A stretch of 7,912 bases of DNA from Brevundimonas sp. Its GTDB lineage: Bacteria; Pseudomonadota; Alphaproteobacteria; Caulobacterales; Caulobacteraceae. Shown in pieces: positions 1 through 6,181 of this stretch (the first letter of the stretch is position 1; each line of letters opens with the position of its first letter). Location: assembly GCA_015234495.1 (NCBI GenBank), contig JADGMZ010000021.1, positions 1-7,912 of the forward strand. The letters run 5' to 3'. A program made the position numbers and the translations under genes. The notes under the pieces were generated by a model, which worked only from the letters and a program-made list of their open reading frames with translations, was not told where the DNA came from and made no database searches.

Positions 1-908
1 AAGGTGAACATCGCGACCAGCACCGCCGCCAGCCGCCTGGGGACGAGATGAGCCAGGGCGGTATGCGCGGCCTGTCTCCCGTTCTCCGCCTTCATCGCCT
101 TCAGCCGCGCGAACACGTCTACGCCCGGGGCCATGCTGACCGATATCGCCTCCCCCTCGCGCCAGTAGGAGCTGATCTGCAGCACGCTCGGGCCGCTGAG
201 CCCCCGATGGGTGAACAGCAGCCCCTCGGCGAACCTGGTCCTGCCGTGGGAAACCACCGCCTCGACCGATACGCCCGCCAGCGGCTTCAGCCGCTCCAGC
301 AGCCCCGCCTCGAATGTCAGGGGAACCAGGGCGGGCCGGGTCTCGGTCACCCTCAGGCCGAACGCCCGCGCCGTGTCATAGGCCCAGCCCGTGGCCCCCA
401 TCTTGGGGATCGACTTGCCCCCGGTCGCCAGCACCAGCGAAGCGGCCCGCACAGTGGAGCCGTCCGACAGCGCGGCCTCGAACGCGTCGCCGGACCGGCC
501 GACCCGCGCCACGCCGACGCCCAGGGAGAGGCGCACGCCCGCCTCGCGGAGGTCGTCGGCGAGCATGCGGATGATCTGCCTGGCCGAGTCGTCGCAGAAC
601 AGCTGGCCGAGGGTCTTCTCGTGCCAGGCGATGCCGGCCCGATCGACCCGTTTGACGAAGTCGTGCGGGGTGAACCGCTTCAGCGCCGAGGTGGCAAAGC
701 GCGGGTTCTCGCCGAGGAAATTGGCCGGGCCGGTCCCCAGGTTGGTGAAGTTGCAGCGGCCGCCGCCGGAGATGCGGATCTTCTCGCCGGGAGCGCGGGC
801 GTGGTCGATCAGGCGCACGGAGCGACCGCGGCGGCCGGCTTCGATGGCGCACATCATGCCCGCCGCGCCGGCTCCGACGATCAGCACATCCACCTGTTCG
901 GCCTTCAT
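1..908 (-). CDS. HI0933/BaiN-family NAD(P)/FAD-dependent oxidoreductase, C-terminus cut by window edge
   Basis: Cytoplasmic flavoprotein of the HI0933-like (BaiN/RdsA) family. The 302 visible residues begin with a Rossmann dinucleotide-binding motif, VGAGAAG at 11-17, followed by an acidic residue (D35) ending the second strand. The family signature GEKIRISGGGRCNFTN lies at 41-56, ATGGKSIPKMGATG at 161-174, and the characteristic LLFTHRGLSGPSVLQISSYW at 230-249. Family members are usually about 390-400 residues, so roughly 90 C-terminal residues lie beyond position 1. The start ATG (908-906) lies just before the Rossmann strand, as in the family; the ribosome binding site is weak. It is the last visible gene of a leftward group, 43 bases after the YbjN-domain gene. 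The physiological substrate cannot be told from sequence: BaiN itself was linked to bile-acid reduction, but most homologues have no assigned reaction. Family assignment is very secure, function is not. Confidence 0.93.
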   Translation of the reverse strand, partial: MKAEQVDVLIVGAGAAGMMCAIEAGRRGRSVRLIDHARAPGEKIRISGGGRCNFTNLGTGPANFLGENPRFATSALKRFTPHDFVKRVDRAGIAWHEKTLGQLFCDDSARQIIRMLADDLREAGVRLSLGVGVARVGRSGDAFEAALSDGSTVRAASLVLATGGKSIPKMGATGWAYDTARAFGLRVTETRPALVPLTFEAGLLERLKPLAGVSVEAVVSHGRTRFAEGLLFTHRGLSGPSVLQISSYWREGEAISVSMAPGVDVFARLKAMKAENGRQAAHTALAHLVPRRLAAVLVAMFT

Positions 909-921
909 CCGCCCGCGTTAG

Positions 922-949
922 CAGGCCGGACGCCGGGCGGCGAGGCCTG
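922..949. other. intergenic hairpin between the YbjN gene and the flavoprotein gene
   Basis: Perfect 6-base arms CAGGCC (922-927) and GGCCTG (944-949) enclose a smaller GC-rich inverted repeat (GCC...GGC). It fills most of the 43-base gap between the two minus-strand genes. There is no T-run after it in the direction of transcription, so it is more likely an RNA processing or partial attenuation structure, or chance in GC-rich DNA, than a strong terminator. Confidence 0.3.
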
Positions 950-951
950 TC

Positions 952-1476
952 CTATTGGGTCGCGAAATAGCCGACCGCGGTCCCGAACTGGCCGACCAGG
1001 TCCAGCCACACAGCGGTGGGATCGGTCAGCTGCTCGACCTCGGCGCTGTGGACCAGGAGGTCGTACTGGACCACCGCCGTGGGTTCGCCGCCCTCTTCGG
1101 CCGGCAGGAAATAGGCCTTGAGGAAGCGATGGTCCCGATTCCAGTCGTTGACCATCGCCTGAGTGACGTTCGGATTGGCGAAGCTGGCCGAATACTGGAT
1201 CGCGCCGCAGCGGTCGTCGCGGCAGTCGTAGAAGAACACCACCCAGTGCAGCGGATCATCGTCGACGCTGATCCAGGTGTAGCCGTCCTCGCGCTGGACC
1301 GGACCGACCTGCCCGCCCTTGGCGATCAGCCAGGCCCGCACCGCCTCGACCGTCACGGCGGGATCGGCCGCAGCCTGGACGGCGGCGGGGGCGCCCGCGG
1401 CGACGGCCGGCATGGCGGCGGCGGGCGCAGCGAGGGCGAGGCCGAGGGCCAGGATGGGGGCGGCGAAACGGATCAT
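952..1476 (-). CDS. exported YbjN-domain protein
   Basis: 174-residue protein with a typical Sec signal peptide: MIRF, then a hydrophobic Ala/Leu stretch (5-20), with likely signal peptidase I sites after AAA (about 21) or VAA (about 27). The mature part resembles the YbjN domain (PF10722, 'putative bacterial sensory transduction regulator'): a helix VEAVRAWL at 43-50, strands around YTWISVD (66-72) and HWVVFFYDC (77-85), and the conserved-looking DWNRDHRFLKAY segment at 111-122. Two cysteines, C85 and C90, bracket a DRDDR-like acidic loop and could form a disulphide in the periplasm. The molecular role of the family is poorly known; E. coli YbjN affects motility, stress and biofilm phenotypes but lacks this signal peptide. 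The gene sits between zapE (53-base gap) and the flavoprotein gene, probably in one transcript. YbjN assignment is by motif resemblance. Confidence 0.82.
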   Translation of the reverse strand: MIRFAAPILALGLALAAPAAAMPAVAAGAPAAVQAAADPAVTVEAVRAWLIAKGGQVGPVQREDGYTWISVDDDPLHWVVFFYDCRDDRCGAIQYSASFANPNVTQAMVNDWNRDHRFLKAYFLPAEEGGEPTAVVQYDLLVHSAEVEQLTDPTAVWLDLVGQFGTAVGYFATQ

Positions 1477-1482
1477 GCGGGT

Positions 1483-1488
1483 CTCCTC
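1483..1488 (-). promoter_or_regulatory. ribosome binding site of the YbjN-domain gene
   Basis: GAGGAG on the minus strand, seven to eight bases before the ATG at 1476. It is a good Shine-Dalgarno match and supports this start, which also gives a complete signal peptide. Confidence 0.7.
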
Positions 1489-1529
1489 GAGCCTGCAGCT
1501 ACCGATGGATGCGCGGCGAAAGCAAGGCG

Positions 1530-2642
1530 TCAGGCCCGTTCACGCGCCAGCCATTCGGCGCCGGCCATCTCGTTCAGGCGCGAGGCCGTGCGCTCGAACT
1601 CGAAGGCCCCGATGCCCTTTCGATAGAGCGCTTCCGGCGCGGCCTCGGCGAGGGCGACCAGCCGCGTGCCCGCCTCGTAGAGAGCATCGATGAGGGTCAC
1701 GAAGCGCCGCGCCTCGTGGTGATTGGCGGGGCCGAGCACCGGCACGTTCTCGAGGAAGAGGGTGTGAAACCGTTCGGCCACGGCCAGATAGTCCTGCGGT
1801 CCCAGCGGCCGGGCGCACAGCTCTTCGAAGGTGGCGCGGGCCAGGCCGCCGTCGGTGCGCTCGATGACGACGTCCCGGCCCAGCACCGTCAGATGCGCCG
1901 GACATTCCTCCTGCTCGCCCTTGAGATCCGACCACAGCGCCTCGAACCCGGCCCGCGCCGCCGCGTCCGCCGGGGTGAACCAGACCCGGTCGCCCATCAG
2001 CCGGTCCAGACGCCAGTCGCGGGCGCCGGCCACCGACACCACCTCGCAGCGCGCCTCGATCAGGTCGATGAAGGGCAGGAAGAGCTCGCGGTTGATCCCG
2101 TTCAGGTACAGCTGGTCCGGGGCCCGGTTCGAGGTCACGGCCAGCACCACCCGCTGTTCGAACAGGGCCTCGAACAGTCGGCCCAGGATCAGGGCGTCGG
2201 CGATGTCGGTGACCTGCAGTTCGTCGAAACACAGCAGCCGCGCCTCGGAGGCGATCAGCTCGGCGACCGGCCGGATCGGATCGTCGCCCTTCCATTGGCC
2301 GAACACGACCTTGCGCGCCGCCGCGTCGCCCTCGCGCCACTGGCGGATCAGCGCATGGACCCGGGCCATGAAGGCGTGGAAGTGGGCCCGTTTCTTCCGC
2401 TTCTCCGGCGCACAGGCGTAGAACAGGTCCATCAGGATGGACTTGCCCCGCCCCGGCGGCCCCCACAGATAGACCCCGCGCACCTCCGGCGGGCCTCCCA
2501 GCAACCCGCCCAGCGGCCCCTTGCGCCCGAGGTCGATTTCGACCCGCGCCAGCGCCTCGACCACCGGAACCTGCGACGGATCGGGGGTCAGCCGGCCGTC
2601 GGCCAGGCGTTTCTCATAAGCAGCGCGAATGCGTGATCCCAT
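1530..2642 (-). CDS. zapE: cell division ATPase ZapE (AFG1-like)
   Basis: P-loop ATPase of the AFG1/LACE1/ZapE family. In E. coli ZapE associates with the Z-ring and helps constriction under stress; mitochondrial relatives act in protein quality control. With the chosen start the protein is 370 residues, close to E. coli ZapE at 375. Visible motifs are Walker A GPPGRGKS (61-68), the family HFHAFM (87-92), Walker B LLCFDE (136-141), a sensor-like VTSNRAPDQLY (169-179), and LNGINRELFLPFIDLIEAR just after it. The open frame extends upstream to 2738, but those 32 residues are Arg-rich, unlike the family, and overlap the intergenic region. The ATG at 2642 gives MGSRIRAAYEKRLADG, matching the usual family beginning. 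No strong ribosome binding site is visible there. It is the first gene of the leftward group and is divergent from asd. Confidence 0.93.
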   Translation of the reverse strand: MGSRIRAAYEKRLADGRLTPDPSQVPVVEALARVEIDLGRKGPLGGLLGGPPEVRGVYLWGPPGRGKSILMDLFYACAPEKRKKRAHFHAFMARVHALIRQWREGDAAARKVVFGQWKGDDPIRPVAELIASEARLLCFDELQVTDIADALILGRLFEALFEQRVVLAVTSNRAPDQLYLNGINRELFLPFIDLIEARCEVVSVAGARDWRLDRLMGDRVWFTPADAAARAGFEALWSDLKGEQEECPAHLTVLGRDVVIERTDGGLARATFEELCARPLGPQDYLAVAERFHTLFLENVPVLGPANHHEARRFVTLIDALYEAGTRLVALAEAAPEALYRKGIGAFEFERTASRLNEMAGAEWLARERA

Positions 2643-2783
2643 CGATCTCGGGCTTAGCGAGCGCCGTCGCCGCTGAAAAGCGATTGCTTCGCGGCTGCGA
2701 AAGCCCACATAGGACGCTCGCCTTGAAACCGCGCCCATCCGGCGCGAAATGCGCGACCACGCTGATCAACGGGATTGAAGACC
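2643..2783. promoter_or_regulatory. divergent intergenic control region between zapE and asd
   Basis: These 141 bases separate the starts of two divergent genes and must hold the promoters of both, unless transcription comes from further away. It contains a small hairpin (TTCGC 2688-2692, GCGAA 2697-2701, loop GGCT). No convincing promoter for zapE was found; the best -10-like string lies too close to its ATG. No riboswitch-like structure upstream of asd was recognised. Confidence 0.5.
2723..2751 (+). promoter_or_regulatory. candidate housekeeping-sigma promoter of asd
   Basis: TTGAAAC at 2723-2729 and GCGAAATG at 2744-2751, 14 bases apart. The Caulobacter housekeeping consensus is TTGaCgS, 10-14 bases, GCTANAWC; here five of seven informative positions of each box fit or nearly fit. 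Transcription would begin about 25-30 bases before the asd ATG. In GC-rich DNA this degree of match can arise by chance. Confidence 0.35.
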
Positions 2784-3830
2784 ATGGGCTATCGCGTCGC
2801 CATTGTGGGCGCTACCGGCAACGTCGGCCGGGAGATGCTGAACATCCTCGAGGAACTGGAATTCCCGGTCGACGAGATGCACGCCGTCGCCTCGCGCAAG
2901 TCCAAGGGCATGGACGTCGCCTGGGGCGACAGGACCGTCAAATGCCAGGACATCGAGGGGTTCGACTTCGCCACGGTCGACCTCGTGCTGATGAGCGCCG
3001 GCGGCGACGTCTCGCGCCAGTGGTCCGAGAAGATCGGCAAGGCCGGTCCGATGGTGATCGACAACTCCTCGGCCTTCCGCAAGGACCCGGACGTGCCGCT
3101 GATCGTGCCGGAGGTGAACCCGGACGCCATCAAGCTGGCCACGAAGAAGAACATCATCGCCAACCCCAACTGCTCGACCGCCCAGCTGGTCGTGGCGCTG
3201 AAGCCGCTGCACGACGCGGCCAGGATCACCCGGGCGGTGGTCTCGACCTACCAGTCGGTGTCGGGGGCCGGGAAGGAGGGGATGGACGAGCTGTGGAACC
3301 AGACCAAGGCCATCTACGGCCTCGGCGACGCCACCCCGAAGCTGTTCCCCAAGCAGATCGCCTTCAACGTCATCCCCTACATCGGCTCGTTCCGCGACGA
3401 CGGCTATACGGACGAAGAGGCCAAGATGTGGGACGAGACCCACAAGATCCTCGATCCGGACATCAAGCTGACCGTGACCTGCGTGCGGGTGCCGGTGTTC
3501 GTCGGCCATTCGGAGGCGGTGACGCTGGAGTTCGACCGCCCGATCAGTCCCGACGAGGCGCGCGCCATCCTGCGCGAGGCCCCCGGCGTCATGGTCATCG
3601 ATAAGCAGGAGCACGACGGCTACATCACCCCCGTCGACGCTTCGGGCGAGCACGCCGTCTATGTCTCGCGCATCCGCAAGGATCCGACGGTCGAGAACGG
3701 GCTGTCGCTGTGGGTGGTCTCCGACAACCTGCGCAAGGGCGCGGCGCTCAACGCCGTGCAGATCGCCCAGCTGCTCGACGAGACCGGGACCATCAAGCCG
3801 TCGTCCGGTTACCGCACCCTGACCGTCTGA
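2784..3830 (+). CDS. asd: aspartate-semialdehyde dehydrogenase
   Basis: Catalyses the NADPH-dependent reduction of aspartyl phosphate to aspartate semialdehyde, the branch point to lysine/diaminopimelate, threonine, methionine and isoleucine; it acts in the cytoplasm and normally as a dimer or tetramer. With the ATG at 2784 it has 348 residues, the usual bacterial length. It shows the N-terminal cofactor motif GATGNVG (9-15), NSSAFRKDPDVPLIVPEVN (94-112), the active-site NPNCST with nucleophile C130, QSVSGAGKEG (157-166), and the RVPVFVGHSEA segment holding substrate-binding R235 and the general acid/base H242. An in-frame TTG at 2775 would add three residues; the ATG is preferred because MGYRVAIVGATG is the normal family start and GAAG lies just upstream. 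rarD follows after 37 bases with no terminator, so the two may be co-transcribed. Confidence 0.98.
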   Translation: MGYRVAIVGATGNVGREMLNILEELEFPVDEMHAVASRKSKGMDVAWGDRTVKCQDIEGFDFATVDLVLMSAGGDVSRQWSEKIGKAGPMVIDNSSAFRKDPDVPLIVPEVNPDAIKLATKKNIIANPNCSTAQLVVALKPLHDAARITRAVVSTYQSVSGAGKEGMDELWNQTKAIYGLGDATPKLFPKQIAFNVIPYIGSFRDDGYTDEEAKMWDETHKILDPDIKLTVTCVRVPVFVGHSEAVTLEFDRPISPDEARAILREAPGVMVIDKQEHDGYITPVDASGEHAVYVSRIRKDPTVENGLSLWVVSDNLRKGAALNAVQIAQLLDETGTIKPSSGYRTLTV

Positions 3831-3855
3831 CCGTCCGGCCGCCGCTCCCCCGGCC

Positions 3856-3861
3856 AAGGAG
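3856..3861 (+). promoter_or_regulatory. ribosome binding site that decides the rarD start
   Basis: AAGGAG directly abuts a first ATG at 3862, which would leave no spacing, and lies six bases before a second ATG at 3868. The second ATG is therefore the likely start. Confidence 0.75.
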
Positions 3862-3867
3862 ATGACC

Positions 3868-4800
3868 ATGCCGCCCGCACCCGGCGCCGCCGACCAGGGC
3901 CGCGCCGCCCTGCTGTCCGCCTTCGCCTGCTACGGCCTGTGGGGCGTCATGCCCCTGCTGTTCATGGGCCAGGCGGCGGTCGGTTTCGACGCCCTGGAGA
4001 TCCTCGCCCACCGCGCCCTGTGGTCGGTGGCCGTGGCCGGGCTGCTGGTCTGGCTGGCCAGACAGGGCGGCCAGGTCCGCGCCGTCTTCGCCTCGCCCCG
4101 GACCCTGGGCTGGCTGGCCTTCTCGACCCTGCTGATCGGGCTCAACTGGGGCGTCTATGTCTGGGCCACGACCCACGGGGCGACGCTGGAGGCCAGCCTC
4201 GGCTACTACATCAACCCGCTGCTCAACATGATCGTCGGGCTGTGGCTGTTCCGCGAGCGGATCGACCGCTGGGGCTGGGCGGCCATCGGCCTGGCCGCCG
4301 TCGGGGTGCTGCTCCAGGCCCTGGCCCTGGGCCGGCCGCCGTGGATCTCGATCGTGCTGGCGATCAGCTTCGCCACCTATGGGGTGATCCGCAAGCGCGT
4401 GCCGATCGACGCCCAGGCCGGCCTGCTGGTCGAGTGCCTGCTGCTGCTGCCGTTCGGCCTGGCCTGGGTGCTGTGGCTGCAGTCGGCCGGGGCCGGGGTG
4501 GCCTTCGACAGCCCGGTCAACACCCTGTGGGCCCTGGCCAACGGCCCGGCCACGGTGCTGCCGCTGGCCTTGTTCGCCTGGTCGGCGCGGCGCCTGCCGC
4601 TGTCGACCATCGGCTTCATCCAGTTCCTGGCCCCGACCCTGCAGTTCATGGTCGGCGTCTGGGCCGGCGAGGCCCTGACCCCGCTGAGGGTGCTGTCCTT
4701 CGTCTTCATCTGGGGCGGAGCGGGGGTGTTCGCCGCCGCGGCCCTGATGCGGGTGCGGGCGGCGCGTCAGGCGCTGAAGGCGTCGGCGGAGCCGGTCTAG
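3868..4800 (+). CDS. rarD: RarD-type EamA-family transporter
   Basis: Inner-membrane protein of the drug/metabolite transporter superfamily, RarD subfamily. At 310 residues it is close to E. coli RarD (296). About ten hydrophobic segments follow one another; clear ones include 14-33, 50-64, 80-100, 115-128, 136-152, 158-174, 185-204, 228-238, 247-265 and 273-293. RarD-like strings are GLNWGVYVWAT (91-101), ASLGYYINPLLN (109-120), LFRERI (127-132) and GFIQFLAPTLQF (249-260). The N-terminus is short and the C-terminal tail is basic and Ala-rich, probably cytoplasmic. The start at 3868 is chosen from Shine-Dalgarno spacing; an ATG two codons earlier is the alternative. The substrate is unknown for the subfamily despite the historical link to chloramphenicol sensitivity. 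It lies 37 bases after asd, so export of an amino acid or metabolite is conceivable, but that is only context. Confidence 0.93.
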   Translation: MPPAPGAADQGRAALLSAFACYGLWGVMPLLFMGQAAVGFDALEILAHRALWSVAVAGLLVWLARQGGQVRAVFASPRTLGWLAFSTLLIGLNWGVYVWATTHGATLEASLGYYINPLLNMIVGLWLFRERIDRWGWAAIGLAAVGVLLQALALGRPPWISIVLAISFATYGVIRKRVPIDAQAGLLVECLLLLPFGLAWVLWLQSAGAGVAFDSPVNTLWALANGPATVLPLALFAWSARRLPLSTIGFIQFLAPTLQFMVGVWAGEALTPLRVLSFVFIWGGAGVFAAAALMRVRAARQALKASAEPV

Positions 4801-4821
4801 GGGCGAGGGGCGAGGGGCGAG
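4801..4821. repeat. three tandem copies of GGGCGAG
   Basis: Three exact 7-base copies (4801-4807, 4808-4814, 4815-4821) start at the first base after the rarD TAG. Such short tandem runs can change copy number by replication slippage. Confidence 0.9.
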
Positions 4822-4836
4822 GGTCAGGCGCGGAGT

Positions 4837-4904
4837 TCTCCCTCCCCGGCACGGGGAGGGGTGGTCGACGCGCAGCGGCGACCGGGCGGGGAGGGCTCGG
4901 CGAC
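4837..4904 (+). repeat. GC-rich palindromic intergenic element, left copy
   Basis: The copy begins TCTCCCTCCCC and ends GGGGAGGGCTCGGCGAC (4888-4904). It matches, in reverse complement, the element at 5016-5074: the last 17 bases are identical and the rest aligns with a few gaps, including a shared CGCGCAGCGG core. Its first part is itself a hairpin (4839-4861). Dispersed elements of this kind are common between genes in GC-rich alphaproteobacteria; the family name is not known to me. Confidence 0.8.
4839..4861 (+). terminator. possible terminator hairpin downstream of rarD, part of the left repeat copy
   Basis: Stem CCCTCCCC (4840-4847) pairs perfectly with GGGGAGGG (4853-4860) around a five-base loop, plus a T-G pair outside. 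It lies 39 bases after the rarD stop codon. The stem is very stable but no T-run follows, so intrinsic termination is uncertain; the hairpin may only reflect the repeat element. Confidence 0.35.
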
Positions 4905-4930
4905 ACAGCCGCGAGACTGCTGGAAAAATC

Positions 4931-4960
4931 GAGTCGACAGAGTCGACAGGGTCGACATCG
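4931..4960. repeat. GTCGAC box 1 (three 9-base units)
   Basis: Three consecutive 9-base units GTCGACAGA, GTCGACAGG, GTCGACATC, preceded by GA so that the box opens with GAGTC. It is identical over 30 bases to 4979-5008, 48 bases further on. It contains GAGTC sites at 4931-4935 and 4940-4944, which fit the GANTC target of the alphaproteobacterial methylase CcrM. It is preceded by GAAAAATC. Confidence 0.92.
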
Positions 4961-4978
4961 GCGGGGCTGCGAAAAGCG

Positions 4979-5008
4979 GAGTCGACAGAGTCGACAGGGT
5001 CGACATCG
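4979..5008. repeat. GTCGAC box 2 (three 9-base units, identical to box 1)
   Basis: Exact 30-base copy of the box at 4931-4960, separated from it by 18 unrelated bases. GAGTC sites lie at 4979-4983 and 4988-4992. It is preceded by GAAAAGCG, again a GAAAA-type leader. Confidence 0.92.
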
Positions 5009-5015
5009 CGGCCGG

Positions 5016-5074
5016 GTCGCCGAGCCCTCCCCACCCGGCCGCTGCGCGGCCCCCCTCCCCTGAAGGGAGGGAGA
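5016..5074 (-). repeat. GC-rich palindromic intergenic element, right (inverted) copy
   Basis: Reverse-complement partner of 4837-4904: GTCGCCGAGCCCTCCCC (5016-5032) is the exact inverse of 4888-4904. It contains two hairpins, GGCCGC/GCGGCC (5037-5042 with 5046-5051, loop of three although the arm edge is approximate) and CCCTCCC/GGGAGGG (5053-5059 with 5065-5071). It is shorter than the left copy by about nine bases. Confidence 0.8.
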
Positions 5075-5090
5075 GGCGGTGAGAAAATTC

Positions 5091-5109
5091 GAGTCGACAG
5101 GGTCGACAT
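5091..5109. repeat. GTCGAC box 3 (two units)
   Basis: Starts GAGTCGACAGGGTCGACAT, lacking the middle unit of boxes 1 and 2. It lies outside the inverted arms, has one GAGTC site (5091-5095), and is preceded by GAAAATTC, the same kind of A-rich leader as the other boxes. Confidence 0.88.
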
Positions 5110-5261
5110 GGTGACGGCGCGGCCTGGGCGGCGGCGCGGGGAGGTTCGGTTGTCAAAGACCGGTCCCGGCGAGGCGGGGCTCGTCAGTATGCGGCCGCGC
5201 GCTCCCCAGGCGGACAGATGGCGCCTGGAAACGGCCGGAGCGTTGATCGGGCAGGGGAATG

Positions 5262-5287
5262 CCGGGACTTCCCGTGCGGGAATCCGG
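5262..5287. other. imperfect hairpin upstream of the SDR gene
   Basis: TTCCC (5269-5273) pairs with GGGAA (5278-5282) around GTGC, with outer CCGG arms at 5262-5265 and 5284-5287. It lies about 100 bases before the SDR start; it could be an operator or simply GC-rich chance structure. Confidence 0.25.
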
Positions 5288-5370
5288 GAATCGCCGGCGC
5301 CGCAGCCGCGACGCCTCGCCGCGCGGGGCTCGTGCAGGCCCGCCCGGGGGCCCAGTTAAGGGGCTGACGC

Positions 5371-5376
5371 GAGGAG
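5371..5376 (+). promoter_or_regulatory. ribosome binding site of the SDR gene
   Basis: GAGGAG, seven bases before the ATG at 5384. A good Shine-Dalgarno match that supports this start. Confidence 0.75.
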
Positions 5377-5383
5377 AATTGAG

Positions 5384-6136
5384 ATGAGCTTCAAGGACAG
5401 AACGGCCCTGGTCACCGGCGGCGGCTCGGGCATCGGCGAGGCCATCGCCCATGAGCTGGCGTCGCTGGGCGCCCGGGTGGTGGTGGCCGACATCAGCGAG
5501 AAGGGCGCCGCGCGCGTGGCCCGGGCGATCCGCGACGCCGGCGGGCAGGCGGCGCCCTTCGTCGCCGACAGCGCCAGCCCCGGGGACAACGAAAAGGCCG
5601 TGGCCTTCGCGGTCGAGACCTTCGGCCAGCTGAACTACGCCGTGAACAACGCCGGCATCGGCGGCGCCAGCGCGCCGGCCGGCGAGGTCGATCTGGACGA
5701 CTGGAAGCGGGTCATCGACATCAACCTGAACGGGGTGCTGTACGGGATGCGCCACCAGATCCCGGCCATGCTGGAGGCGGGCGCCGGCGAGAGCGCCATC
5801 GTCAACATGGCCTCGATCCACGGCACAGTCGCGGCGCTGGGCAACGGCGCCTATACGGCGGCCAAGCACGGGGTGGTGGGGCTGACCAAGAATGCGGCGG
5901 CGGAATACGGGCCGCAGGGGCTGCGCATCAACTGCGTCGGCCCGGCCTATATCGACACGCCGCTGCTGGAGAACCTGCCCGACGAGGCCCGCCAGGGCCT
6001 GGTCGCCAAGCATCCGCTGGGCCGGCTGGGCCGGCCGGAGGAGGTGGCCAGGCTGGTGAGGTTCCTGCTGTCGGAGGACGCGTCCTTCATGACCGGCGGG
6101 TATTATCTGGTCGATGGGGGGTATACGGCGGTGTAG
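5384..6136 (+). CDS. SDR-family NAD(P)-dependent oxidoreductase
   Basis: Classical short-chain dehydrogenase/reductase of 250 residues, the usual size, soluble and probably tetrameric. The cofactor motif TGGGSGIG is at 11-18, and D36 at the end of the second strand suggests NAD(H) rather than NADP(H). NNAG is at 88-91. The catalytic tetrad is complete: N114 (in DINLNG), S144 (in MASIHG), Y157 and K161 (YTAAK). The C-terminal [13 protein letters not shown] is the normal family ending. It resembles the FabG/glucose-dehydrogenase-like branch, but the substrate cannot be told from sequence. It stands alone, with a long repeat-filled region before it and a hairpin 13 bases after its stop, so it is probably a single transcription unit. 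Third-position GC is high and like that of the housekeeping genes here. Confidence 0.96.
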   Translation: MSFKDRTALVTGGGSGIGEAIAHELASLGARVVVADISEKGAARVARAIRDAGGQAAPFVADSASPGDNEKAVAFAVETFGQLNYAVNNAGIGGASAPAGEVDLDDWKRVIDINLNGVLYGMRHQIPAMLEAGAGESAIVNMASIHGTVAALGNGAYTAAKHGVVGLTKNAAAEYGPQGLRINCVGPAYIDTPLLENLPDEARQGLVAKHPLGRLGRPEEVARLVRFLLSEDASFMTGGYYLVDGGYTAV

Positions 6137-6149
6137 GGCGACGGCGTGG

Positions 6150-6176
6150 CCTCCCCCGCTACGCGGTGGAGGATTT
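6150..6176 (+). terminator. candidate terminator after the SDR gene
   Basis: CCTCCCCCGC (6150-6159) pairs with GCGGTGGAGG (6163-6172) around the loop TAC, with one mismatch, followed by ATTT. It begins 13 bases after the SDR stop codon. The T-run is short, so efficiency is uncertain. Confidence 0.5.
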
Positions 6177-6181
6177 GGGGC

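Larger units (their letters stand above)
4801..5383. other. 583-base noncoding repeat mosaic between rarD and the SDR gene
   Basis: No credible gene is present. Short open frames on both strands (for example 4861-5082 plus and 4824-5156 minus) only read the repeats, giving VDRVDRVD or STLSTLST strings because the 9-base unit is a multiple of three. Left to right the region holds a 7-base tandem repeat, a GC-rich inverted repeat with two oppositely oriented arms, two 30-base GTCGAC boxes between the arms, a third shorter box, then about 270 bases of GC-rich DNA with one hairpin and an 8-base tandem duplication (CGGGAATC at 5277-5284 and 5285-5292). The SDR promoter should lie in the last part, but none could be identified. 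Confidence 0.85.

Noticed and set aside
48..1121. Plus-strand open frame of 357 codons
   Set aside because: It runs antisense to the flavoprotein and YbjN genes, has a composition rich in Arg, Gly, Pro and Ala with no domain, and is a typical shadow frame of high-GC coding DNA.
1509..2636. Plus-strand open frame of 375 codons
   Set aside because: Antisense shadow of zapE, whose motifs are unambiguous on the minus strand.
2643..2738. 32-residue N-terminal extension of ZapE
   Set aside because: The extension is Arg-rich, not a family feature, and would overlap the divergent control region; M33 matches the normal family start.
2775..2783. TTG start three codons before the asd ATG
   Set aside because: The ATG at 2784 gives the standard family N-terminus and the spacing to GAAG is acceptable; TTG starts are rarer.
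2766..3869. Minus-strand open frame of 367 codons
   Set aside because: Antisense shadow of asd; the protein is low in complexity (Val, Asp, His, Arg, Gly) and resembles no family.
4931..5008. CRISPR array
   Set aside because: There are only two identical 30-base repeats, with an 18-base gap, internal 9-base periodicity and no cas genes nearby.
4861..5082. Short protein with VDRVDRVD repeats
   Set aside because: The periodic protein follows from a 9-base DNA repeat read in frame. The other strand gives STLSTLST equally well, and there is no convincing ribosome binding site.
3793..5109. Minus-strand open frame of 438 codons covering rarD and the repeats
   Set aside because: Antisense to rarD, Gln/Gly/Pro/Arg-rich without a fold, and its N-terminal part only translates the GTCGAC repeats.
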